From contig NC_092563.1 in NCBI RefSeq assembly GCF_037975245.1, positions 19,486,094 to 19,550,093 on the forward strand: a stretch of 64,000 bases of DNA. Direction: 5' to 3'. A program made the translations under genes and the position numbers. This document shows positions 1 to 11,165 of the stretch, one piece after another; the first letter of the stretch is position 1, and each line of letters opens with the position of its first letter. The notes below the pieces were generated by a model. It worked only from the letters and a program-made list of their open reading frames with translations, was not told the DNA's origin and ran no database searches. This DNA is from Apostichopus japonicus. Its lineage: Eukaryota > Echinodermata > Holothuroidea > Aspidochirotida > Stichopodidae.

Positions 1-550
1 GTATGTCACTGTAAGGAACAGTAACATGCACAGTCTTACAAACCATGATTTATGTTCATTTTGGTAAAAAAGAGTGGCGTGTTTAAGGTTTGAACCTGTA
101 GGTATTTTAAGGTTAATGGAAGTTGGTGAGCGAATGTAAACAGCTGTTGGAATTACATAAAGGAATCAATTATGCTAGATTCATTCATGAAGTCAGATTA
201 TGTATATTAAACTTATTAGTACAAACATAAATTATACCCCTACCTACAAGGTAATTTATACCCCAAAGTAAAATATACCCCTAATCTGCATACAGAGACT
301 ACATATAATCTGATTATGTGCTGTTAATAAAGTGTAGCATTACTGCACAATTACTTTAACTTACAGGAAGAGACATTATCACCACATTTCCCAAAATTCA
401 AAGCAAATTATAAAACGCTGTTTGTATAACATTGGCTACCAAGGCTTTGTCCTTGCATTGAAGTTGAAATACATTGCTACTAACGCTTCTCTTTTCTGTC
501 ATATAACTTTCTATTTTTCGTTTTCATTGATCATGTTTCGTTCTCCTCAG
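1..550. other. Intronic sequence upstream of first visible GAS8 exon
   Basis: AT-rich sequence with no convincing coding exon. It ends in a pyrimidine-rich stretch and CAG acceptor directly before the GAS8 exon at 551, so it is most simply the 3' part of a GAS8 intron. The open frame at 422-763 merely runs through this acceptor into the real exon; its first 43 codons are intron. Confidence 0.7.
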
Positions 551-3500
551 TTGGAAGAACACATTGTTCGACTGAGGGAAGAGTTGGATCGTGAGAGAGA
601 AGAGAGGAACTTTTTCCAATTGGAGAGAGATAAAGTGAACACATTCTGGGAGATCTCGAAACGACAGATGGAGGAAGGTAAAGCTGAGATGAGAAACAAA
701 GACAGAGAAATGGAGGATGCAGAAGAGAGACATCAAGTGGAAATCAAGGTATTAAACACTTAACCTCATCTTTTAAAGTTGTCTTGAATTTGGTAAGAAG
801 TTTTGGCTAGAACCGGTGACCTCTGGAGTAAAAACCCTGCGGTCTACCAATTCATCTGTCCAGTCCTAAGGTGAGGAAGACTGGGAAATTTAAGAAAAAA
901 ACATAATAGGACAAAATTAAGTAAATTTTGGGACTGGAATGAGTTTTTCCAGTCTGTCTATAATTTCCCATTGAGTTTTGCCTTGTCAAATTTCTTACCT
1001 CTCATTTCTAGACATAAATTGTTCAGACCCTTTTTGTTGATAGTGCTAGCTGTTGAAAATGAAAGTGGCTTGCGTATTGTGTGATGGAACATCACACTCG
1101 AGCTGCGGATATGTGATCCTTGGTCACAGATTAGTGACACAGGGTCATAAAAGTGTGCGAATTGACAGGAAAGCGTTGCGTTCTCGGAATTGTTACATAG
1201 TTTTAGTTTGGTGAGTTTCATAACGTTGCTCTGCCATACCTAACACATAACTTACCTAGATGAGTGACATTCCCATTTTCCATGATTTTCTTTTGGCAGG
1301 TTTACAAGCAGAAGGTGAAACATTTGCTCTATGAACACCAGAACAATATATCTGAACTGAAAGCAGAGAGCTCGGTTGCCTTGAAGTTGGCACAAGACGA
1401 GCATCGGGGTCAAGAGACCGACCTGAGAAAAGACAAGAGAGGCTTAAAGGTGTCTCTAAAAGATCTTGAACTCTCACATGAAGATGTGGTGAAGAATCTA
1501 AAAATGGTAAAGTTTATTGTAGTATTTTTAATTATCACGGCATGATGCAGCAACCCGAGGTACTTGCATCTCATAATTTACAACTGTTTCCTTATTTAAT
1601 AATGATCGTGATAATTTCTGTATCGATTATTTGTCAGCAGTAAGCACACATCTGTCATGAGACCTACCTATATCCAACCAACCCCCCAACCTACCCCCTC
1701 TCACCATCCCACCCCTTGTTGTCACTGTTACACCAGGTATATTGAAGAACCTCTGCTGTATCTTTTCTAGATTTATGTAGCTTACTGACTATAGGCACCA
1801 TAAGTTTGGCATAAATGCAAATACAGATTAATTAGCCAAGAAAAAATGGGCGTCATCTGCATTGTTGGGGCTTCTTTTGTTTAGATGAAGGTAAAGAACA
1901 TTTTGTATCAATTAACAAAGTAATTTATAAGCAATAAGGTCTGGACTAGTTGCAAATGGTGTGATATTAAGTTTACAATAGAAAATTATGCCAGCTTTCA
2001 TGTTTGTTGATATGCAGCCATTAAATCTTCCTTCCTTACAGAGAAAATTTTGGAGAAGTAACTAATTGTTCTATTTTTTTTTTTTTTACTTATATTAGAA
2101 ATATGATGAGTTGGTGACTACTTTGAGGTCAGATTATGAGAGAGAAGCAAAAGGTGAGGAGAGCTTGATTTGATTTCTTTTTGTCAATCCCTATATACTT
2201 GGTGAAGGAAATAAGTTATATCACAAACTCATATGAGTGCTTCATGTTATTTTTGTTGTCATGTATGTTTCTCACTCATCAAAAGTCGCACTGAAATCAC
2301 TATTGTTTTCAGTATTGCTGAAAAGGCTAACTTTTGCACTACTGAGTCAGTGCAAACCTTGTTGATGTGAGCACCATATAATTATTTAACACGACATCAT
2401 TTATATCTCATGATACAGTTTATTGTAGAACATGAATTATGTAACTTTTCCTTTGAGCTGGCATGATTGCAGAAGTGATTTTACTAAATATTTATCTCTC
2501 CTTGAGGTTTATTTTTGTTTTTCCAATGTACAAGTTGTTTCTAGTGATTTTGTGTTTTGATGATATTTGTAGCCATGAAATCATTTTATGAAACTTTGGC
2601 AAAATACAGTTGACCACTTTTGCATAGCCAATTTCCGTAGATATAATGTACATTGTGAGAGTATGCGATAACATTGACTATGTGCCACTGGACTGCTGAT
2701 GATTCTTATGTGTAGTCAAATTCGTTGTCAAATTTCAAATCTCTTCAAATTGTTTCAGAAATTGAGGCCAAATACGAGAAAAAGATGAGACAGTTACGTG
2801 AAGAGCTGGAGCTGAGGAGAAAGACCGAAATCCACGAAATTGAGGAGCGGAAGAACAGTCAAATAAACACCTTGATGAGAAATCACGAAAAAGCATTCAG
2901 TGACATCAAAAACTATTACAATGATATCACCTTGAACAACCTGGCTCTCATAAACTCTCTTAAGGTTTGTTATTTTCTCCTTCAAATGACATTAAAAATT
3001 ATTACAATGATATCACTGTGAACAACCTGGCTCTAATAAACTCTCTTAAGGTTTGCTATTTTCTCCATAAAGTGACATCAAAAACTATTACAATGATATC
3101 ACTGTGAACAACCTGGCTCTAATAAACTCTTTTAAGGTTGTTATTTTCTCCCTCAAGCGACATAAAAACTATTATAATGATATCACTGTGAACAACTTGG
3201 CCCTTATAAACTCTCTTAAGGTTCTCCATCAAGTGACCAAAAAACTGTTAGAATGATATCACTGTGAACAACCTGGTTCTATTAAACTCTCTTAAGGTTG
3301 GTTATTTTCTCCATCAAGTAACATCAAAAACTATTACAATGATATCACTGTGAACAATCTGGCTCTAATAAACTCTCTTAAGGTTCTCCATCAAGTGACC
3401 AAAAAAACTGTTAGAATGATATCAGTGAACTCTCTTAAGGTTGGTTATTTTCTCCATCAAGCAACATCAAAACTACAGTATTACAATGATATCTCTGTGA

Positions 3501-6500
3501 ACAACCTGGCTCTAATAAACTCTCTTAAAGGTTTGTTATTTCCTCCTTCAAGCTTCATTGTTAGATGATGTTTGCAGGGAAGATCTTCCAGTTTTCATAG
3601 CTATCCTTAGGTGTTGAATATTTGCGTTTTCTTCGTATCTCTTCATTTGTATTTGTATATTTGTATATTTGTTTTGTTTCATCACAATTTACAGTGTGAC
3701 GGGAAGTCTCCTATAAAGCCTGCAAGGCTTAACAAAGTAGGAGACTCCCCCAAAAGAAAAAAGAGAGAAAAACTTAAGAGTAGAAAAAGAAAAGTTAATA
3801 GTAGCATCTACAATGATGAAATAATCGAATTGACGCTAATTGAAATTAATATTCTTAATAAACAATTCCTAACAATCTTTGTAATGATCTTTTGTGTAAT
3901 AGCACTGTCACTAATTTAGATACGTTTTCCTGTGCTGCACGGTCAGATAAATCAATCACTGGATATTGTCCAATGATTTGACTTTCTTTAAAGAACACTT
4001 GCAGAAATCTGAACCTTTTCCCAGCTGCCAGCATACCCTAGCAGCTTCATTCACTGACAAGAGGCAGCTTTCACATCATCATGTACACAAACAACTCATG
4101 GAAATTAAAATGAATTTGATAACTGTTTGATAAAGGTAACCTTCAGTTCATGTATCGTTGAGCAGCTGCAATATTTTGTACCCATCGTATACATATGTGA
4201 GACCACTACCTAGTGTTGGACACTAAATTAACTTTGTTTCCAAGGCCAATCAAATTTGTTTGTGCTGACAGTAACATCCTTGACTCCCCAATTGCAGCTT
4301 GGCTTGAAATTTCACTTTCCCGAGGATAAGTCTCTTTCACAGTTTCTATTTTGGAAAGTTGAAAGAAGGTGCGGACCGGACATGATTGGGAAATCCTTCA
4401 ATCTGATTATTTGCTACTAAAATACTTGCATGAATGTTTTATAATTAAATAAAGTAGTGACTATCTTAAAGGCTGTATTGATTACCACCTGCCCACTCGT
4501 ACGTTAGGTGGAGAGAAATCGGTACATTTTGGAAATCGTTTGAGTCCCAAAATTATAGATATGGACACGTGGGTTTGTGAAACAGTCTGTTCCTTAATCT
4601 TTAAATTAGCAGAAGAAATGGGGAAAGAAAGAAACGATATATGGTGATAATTTCTGTAGCTGTTTATTTCTAACAGGAACAAGTCGAAGAAATGAAGAAG
4701 AAGGAAGAAAGAATGGAGAAACAGATGAACGAAATCCAAACAGAGAACAGAAGACTCAAAGATCCTCTCGAAAAGGCCAGGGAAGAAGTCTCGGAATTAT
4801 CAAGACAGCTGGCAAACTACGAGAAGGACAAAGCTTCCCTGGCTGTAAGTAATCTTACTGAGACATGAATAATTATGTCGCATACCATTAGCATGTTAAT
4901 TTCTGTGTGTTAATAGTCTATCTTGTTTCTAGATAATATAATATAATACTGCAAAAATGGACAAACTGTGGGTTATGATTCCATTTCTAGAAACGATGAT
5001 TGTCACATAAGTATGGAGACCATGGAAAATGATGTTGTCGAAATTTCAAAAAGTGTGTGAGAATGTGTTATTAGTTTTGGAACTTGTGGCTGTCTGTTTC
5101 CAGGCTGGTTCATATCTCCATGGCCCTCACATCTCTGTTTTTGCATCTTTCGTGTTGTTGCTCTTGTTTGTTTTGTTTTTGTCTGTAAACACTTTTAAAT
5201 TGAAAAAAAAGAAGATAATCCTGTCTATCAGGTGACAACACCAAACCCTCAGGTTATTCACATTTGGCCTTTTTTATTTATTTATTTCTTTGCAGACTTT
5301 CTTAAAGTGTAATGAACAGTTCAAAGTGTGTCCTGTATATTTTGAGACCATTTCACCACTGGGTAGCATTCTACACTTATTTGAAAAATTTCTTAATGAA
5401 CTTCACTCCAAATTGTAACCTCTTCTTAATTTTTTATTTTTTTTTGTTTCTTTCTTTTTCTACTTTCTACAGAATGCTAAAGCAAGGTTAAAGGTCATGG
5501 ACAAAGAACATAAAGATCTGGGATGGGAACATGAAGTCTTGGAGCAAAGATTTGAACAGGTGACTTTCAAGTTTAACTTATGTTTGGTTCCTAGTACCTT
5601 AAACTAACAGATTTGTACCAGAGAAACAGTGCAGCTACTTATCTGTATTATAAGGATAGAATCTGAAGTAACAATTGATCACAACAGTTTAATTAACTCC
5701 CAGGGCTGCAGAGAGTCAGGTAGGTCCCTGGAGACAATAATGTCAGCAGACTCCCTGTCTGAAGTCTTCATTTTATTCGAAAGGATACATTATGCAAAGG
5801 AGAATAGTTTATACTTTACCCCTTATCACCTAAGGGCTGTAGCCCCACTCCACCTCCTCCACCCCCCCCCCCCCCCACACACACACACAGCTCCCTCTGG
5901 TCAGGCCTGCATGAATGAAGAGTTAGGTGAATGTCTATGTTAACAGATAAAAATTTCAGCTAAACATCAACAGAGAGTGATAATATATATATATCTGTAA
6001 ATGGCTCTTAAGCTAGTAAAGAGATTTTTCATTTCTCAATGTCCTTAGAAAATACTTAGTTTTAACCAAATTTTATACCATAATTTAATTTATATAAGAG
6101 AAATATCCTTTGGTAAGCCTTGTGCATGATTGATGCAAAAATTCTGTGCAACCTTGTTTTATTTTCCTTTTTTGAAAATAGCCACAAAAGGGGAAAGAGT
6201 AGATATGTATTATAACTTTCATCACTGTAACTAAGTCATCTTTAATCATTTTTAATCGAGGCAAAATGTTTCATTTTACCATGGGTATAGAGAATAGTTC
6301 TTTTCCATTGTTCAAAGATGTTTGCATGATTAACACAGATGTACCCCTTTTAAATGTTTTGTATATTATGTATGCTAGCAGTATTAACTGAAAAAATTCC
6401 ATCAAAATTATTTTTTGCCTTTTCTTATCTAGCTCCAAAAGGAGAGAGACGATCTCTATGCTAAATTCATCAAAGCCATCCATGAGGTTCAACAGAAGAG

Positions 6501-8369
6501 TGGATTTAAAAATCTGCTCTTGGAGAAGAAGTTAGGCGCTCTCGCGGACACCTTGGAGAAGAAAGACGCTCAACTGAATGAAGTGCTGTCTGCGTCTAAT
6601 CTAGATCCGACCGCACTTACTGTTGTTACTCGAAAACTGGAGGTTAGTGTCTGGTACAAACTTCACACTATGCCCATTCAAGAATTTAGGAATCCATTTT
6701 GTGAGACTTTTCTGGGTTATCGCTTTCACAAAACTAAAATAGGGGATGTTCAACTTCTAACTCTTGTTTCCACCATAACAGTAATTTTTTCAAACCTCAG
6801 TGGCTGGAGGAGCTGAGTTGTGCTCCGTTGTATCCGCTACTTCAGTAACAGAGATCTCAAATTTCAACACAGAAGAAAGTTTAAGCACTTGCAGGATCTT
6901 TCTTTCTTCTTTTGTTGAGAGATCATCCAATGTAATTTTTTTCTTTCAATTGATGTCACAATTACAATCATAATTATACTACCTACTTAATTAGTTACCT
7001 TATATTCAACTTGCTCTTTTTCTTACAGGATGTGTTGGATTCTAAGAACAGTGCCATCAAAGATCTGCAGTACGAACTGGCCAGAGTTTGTAAGGTAAAA
7101 AGTGCACTGTTTGTTTATATTATTTTAAAAGTAGTATTCAGCTCCAACTAGCTTCGTAATCAGGTCCATTGCATACAAGTATAGTTTTACAAAATAAACC
7201 CAAACTAACATATATCTCTGTCAGTACTATATAGGTAAAATGTATAAATACTTATATAACATATTTTATTGAGAGCCTGGATATTCCTTGATAAATTCAT
7301 GTTAAGATCATTTACAACCGCTTCATAACAAAACATGGTAGGCTTTGAACTGCTCCAGCACCCATACCATAGTGATAGCTCGAGGAGAGCACCGGAATAC
7401 TGCTTTTATCAATACACTGACTAAAACAATAGACTGACAATACACAATAACAATACACTGACAATACACAATACAAATACACTGACAATACTCTGACAAT
7501 ACATAATAACAATACACTGTCAATACACAATACAAATACACTGACAATACTCTGACAATTCACAATAACAATACACTGACAATACACAATACAAATACAC
7601 TGATGATACACAATAACAATACACAATAACAATACACTGACAATATACAATAACAATGCACTGACAATTCACAATAAACTGACAATACACAATAACAATA
7701 CACTGACAATACAAATACACTGACAATACACTAACAATACACTGACAATACACGATACAAATACACTGACAATACTCTGACAATTCACAATAACAATACA
7801 CTGACAATACAAATACACTGATAATACACTAACAATACACTGACAATACACAATGCAAATACACTGACAATAGTCTCTACAATTTGAAACAGTTTAAAGA
7901 TCAGTACAATGGAAGTTGCTAACTCTCACAGAAATGTGCAACTAACATGATGTTATCATGATAGATGTTCATTTAAGATCAGAATGGGTGGAGAAATTTA
8001 ATGTTCTCTGTCCATGGACATTGGAGTGACTAGCCAACTAGAATCACCATCAGCATCAAGAGAAAAATTGTCTTCCACTGTATTTATTTCAACTTTATTG
8101 GAACTACCAACCAATCCAGACATTTTGTTAACTAAATCTGAACAAATGGTGACAATATAAGTGTCTGTCACATGCAAATTACATCCATACTTGAAGTGTT
8201 GTCCAATCTCCTTTTACAGGCCCATAATGACCTTCTAAGGACATACGAAGCAAAATTGCAGGCTTTTGGTGTACCAACGGAAGAGCTTGGTTTCAAACCC
8301 CTGGAGAGCACAGTCGGAGGTCAACAGCTTGGACATGGTGCCGCAGGACTGGTAGCAGCACCAACATAA
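551..8369 (+). CDS. GAS8: GAS8/DRC4, dynein regulatory complex subunit 4 (5' partial)
   Basis: Nexin-dynein regulatory complex subunit of motile cilia and flagella: a long coiled-coil protein that links outer doublet microtubules and regulates dynein. Visible coding exons are 551-748, 1300-1506, 2099-2153, 2759-2964, 4677-4844, 5473-5559, 6433-6642, 7029-7094 and 8220-8369. All have GT/AG borders and join in phase to give 448 residues ending at TAA. The product is almost entirely heptad-like charged coiled coil and matches vertebrate GAS8 along its length, for example [20 protein letters not shown] near its start, [19 protein letters not shown] at the end of exon 4, LEQRFEQ and [19 protein letters not shown]. 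The conserved tail is GFKPLEST...GPAGLV-like (here [12 protein letters not shown]). The human protein is 478 residues, so only about 30 N-terminal residues (usually lysine-rich) are missing, upstream of position 1. The junction at the end of exon 4 is tandemly duplicated in the following intron. No frameshift or premature stop is seen in the spliced frame. Confidence 0.95.
801..868 (-). repeat. tRNA-derived SINE head, degenerate copy
   Basis: On the minus strand this resembles a tRNA promoter region: an A-box-like stretch (GATGAATTGGTAGAC) followed about 30 bases later by a B-box-like GGTTCTAGCC. It aligns with the better preserved head at 12748-12810. It sits in a GAS8 intron and has no full tRNA cloverleaf, so it is read as a SINE relic rather than a tRNA gene. 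Confidence 0.45.
2901..3552 (+). repeat. Tandem duplication of GAS8 exon 4 end plus splice donor, about 8 units
   Basis: Unit 1 is the true exon 4 end. It starts at TGACATCAAAAACTATTAC, runs through the AAG|GT donor at 2964/2965 and continues about 22 bases into the intron. Roughly seven further copies of about 70-90 bp follow (units start near 2987, 3072, 3160, 3233, 3318, 3403 and 3462). Most keep the sequence for [18 protein letters not shown] and a following GT. Copies 4 and 6 lack the middle of the intronic part; copy 7 has lost about 20 bases of the exonic part. The first extension frame stops at 3019-3021, so use of later donors would truncate the protein. Confidence 0.9.
7420..7872. 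repeat. Minisatellite, ACAATACACTGACAATACA type
   Basis: About 450 bp built from short units such as CAATACACTGA, ACAATACAAATACACTG and CAATAACAATACACTGA in variable order, inside the GAS8 intron before the last exon. Overlapping minus-strand frames made of C, Y, I and V repeats across it are products of the repeat. Confidence 0.9.
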
Positions 8370-9360
8370 TAGAGCCAAAGAAAACAAAAACTATAACAGC
8401 ATTAATTTGTATATTTCATTTTTGGCAAGAATGGCAAGTTTTAAAAAGAGAGACAAAATATAGCAGGTTCTTCAGTTTATTTCTGTTCTAACCTGGAGTA
8501 TTGATAGGGGAACATAATCATAAGTATTAAGTGATGAATTACATCACTTACCCATTCCCTCCACTCTTCCCCCTTCTCCTCCTAATCACCCCCCATCACC
8601 CCCCCCCCCCCACACCCCTCACACACACAATACAGCAAGTCTCTCCTACAGTTACTTCACAAATTGTTCAATCATATATAAGGTACATGTGAAAGTTACT
8701 GGTACACTGGTCAAGCCTGCCTATAGAACTGAAATTCACTCGAGCATCAATAATTTGTTACTTGAAGCATAACTATCCCAAGTACTAGCTGCCATTAGGA
8801 TTCATGATTGTAAACACAAGTCCTCTAATGGTCAGCACTACTTTCCTGTGTGAAGACAAATGTGGCTTGACCAATGAAATAGTACACAGTGTGCTTAATC
8901 ATGAATTTGTGCAGAGTATGGCTATCATTACCGCCAACTCAGGTAGATATTCAATCTTGCCTGGTTTTGGCCAAAAACAGGAGACTTGGTGGTATTTAAG
9001 GCAGGGAAGATTGTAATGTGTATTCAAAAGATACATTAGCGCAGACATTTTAGTGAAGCACATAGAGACTTTGCCGTGTCAGTTATAAGCACCTGAACTT
9101 GTGTTTTCTAAGGCACCTTTCATTCAGCCAAACTGTAAAAGTGGAACTTTGAACTAGTCATTCAACCAGTGAGATCTGTATGCAAGTTTATCTGTTGACC
9201 AGTTCACATTCTTGTGAGTGCTCTGATGCAACCTTCTTACTTTGATTGAGAGCTATTTATAAACAGTACAGATCACTTGCATGAAGACCAACATGACAGC
9301 GCCCTCTATTGAGATACTGGAGCGTGCCATTGGCAAAGTTTCACCAGTTTAGTCTAAAAC

Positions 9361-9760
9361 CTTAAACCAGGATTTCCCTCACTTTATCCCCCCACGAACC
9401 CCCTGTAGATGTCAGAGTTGTCCACGAACCCCCAACTTTTCGAGACACTATCTGAGTCATTATTATACTATAATATGCATAACAGTGCTTCGTAAAAGAT
9501 CAAGTCCATAGTGTAATATTGTAATGAAAAAAAAAACAAGAGATGAACAAATATATATTTGGAAACTTCAAGATCAGATCACGAATTGTATCACGCAACG
9601 ATTCATAATTCAGTTATTTATCACATGCACGGTACAGTACTACTATGGCAACATATGCGTATGGAACGTGAAAAGAATTTGTCGATAGGTACAACTTTTG
9701 TACATTACTAAATTATATGATATATCAAATTTTAGTTCAACAAAAAGTAATCTAGTTTTG
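9361..9760. mobile_element. hAT-like non-autonomous DNA transposon fragment (copy A)
   Basis: The left part (9361-9445) has the repeated CCCCCACGAACCCC-type sequence common at one end of hAT-derived repeats. Positions 9450-9526 and 9683-9755 are each near-identical to 32838-32910 and 32920-32996. Copy A carries about 150 bp between these blocks that copy B lacks. There is no transposase open frame. Confidence 0.55.
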
Positions 9761-11140
9761 ACTTTCAGAAATGTCTCACAAACCAATAGGTTTGGGACCA
9801 TTTGAACCCACATTCCTTGGGATTTATTTTTTACGGGGAGATATATTTTTGAGTCAGTTTGTTTGGACTGAATATTTTTGAGACCATTTGCGCACAAAAT
9901 GTTATGATACTATGTCACTAAATAGACTTTGTCAATATGATAACTGATTCCTGGTACCTTTATATGTTGCTGTATTAATCAATAGAAAGTGCTCTTCGTT
10001 GTGGTGTACACAAGTTCATGAATATTATCATGTATGGCTTATCACACTATGAATATGTTTAGACATCAGAATTCAAGTGGTTAACCACTTGTTGCAACAT
10101 TTCATTTTTTTTTTTTTTTCATCACATTTTGCAAAACTTTGAGTTTTAACCTAACTTGAATGTTATCATATGTGATGTAATGTTGGTGAACTGAAGTAAC
10201 TGATTTATATCCTCTGGAATCTTATCTTGTTGCTATTTGTCAATAATTGTACTGACGGTAGCACATAAAATGCAGATTTGATGCAGCTAGCATTTAGTCA
10301 GCATATTTTGACAATATATGGATGACCACTCTGGTTACAAGTTTATGCCTGTCTACATGGAAGTACAGTACACAATACAAAGCTTGCTTTGTAGTTTGTG
10401 TCCCTACCTGTTCTAATACCTCATCACTTCCCTACATACCTTTACAACCCTTTTAGAGTGTATGTTTGTGTGTGGGTGTGTGCGTATGTGTTTGAGTATG
10501 TGTGAGTGCATGCATGTGTGTATATATGAATGCATGTCCCCTTAACATAATTCTGATGTAAAACGCTAGTTAAGCTTGTCGTCACAATCGAGTGATTAGT
10601 CTATATATATTATCAACTGATTTACACTCTATGATAACTAATGTTATGGAAAATTAATGTCACTGTTTAATTTCTTGCATTCATATAATGAAATTGCACA
10701 CTATAATCAGTAATTAATCCTGGGATATGGTGGTAATGAGTGCACAAAGGTCACAATTTAATGGGATTCTCTTTGAGCCATCGGCTGGCTGCTTCAGATT
10801 ACTAAGTGAATGTTCACATTTTTAAGGAATCAGACATGGGATACTGTAAAGGCAGTTTTGATAACCATTTTGACAATGATGTAAAGATGTATGGCATACA
10901 CGTGTATGTGCTTATCATAAGAGTCTGACAGTAGGTTAATGGGTCCTGCTGTTTACTGTGTGAGATAATAGTTTTTGTTATCTGTCATTTATTTGCATAA
11001 GCCTATCTTTTATTCTAAGCCAGAGCACTAGTTTCTAGGCACAACTGCAGATGTGCTTCCCACCAATAAACCAGTGTTGTTAGTTCTGATCTTCACGGCT
11101 GTATAAATTTCAAGTCACTCTTTCAATTGCAAAAGCCTTC

Positions 11141-11146
11141 AATAAA
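11141..11146 (+). terminator. Candidate polyadenylation signal AATAAA for GAS8
   Basis: Canonical hexamer, second of two (the other is at 11065-11070) downstream of the GAS8 stop with no intervening gene on this strand. Assignment to GAS8 is an inference. Confidence 0.35.
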
Positions 11147-11165
11147 ATTGTAACATATTTTCAGT

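Larger units (their letters stand above)
8370..11165 (+). other. Probable GAS8 3' UTR
   Basis: No coding exon is seen. The first canonical AATAAA hexamers on this strand after the stop codon are at 11065-11070 and 11141-11146; the second is followed by T-rich sequence. A 3' UTR of up to about 2.8 kb is therefore plausible but not proven. The interval also holds poly-C and CA runs (8595-8630), the hAT-like fragment at 9361-9760 and a TG-rich stretch at 10460-10520. Confidence 0.4.

Noticed and set aside
2901-3552. CRISPR-like spaced repeat
   Set aside because: The repeats are contiguous copies of a gene segment with no unique spacers, in a eukaryotic intron.
7312-7851. Cys/Tyr/Ile/Val-rich minus-strand frames
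   Set aside because: Products of the ACAATACACTGA minisatellite in GAS8.
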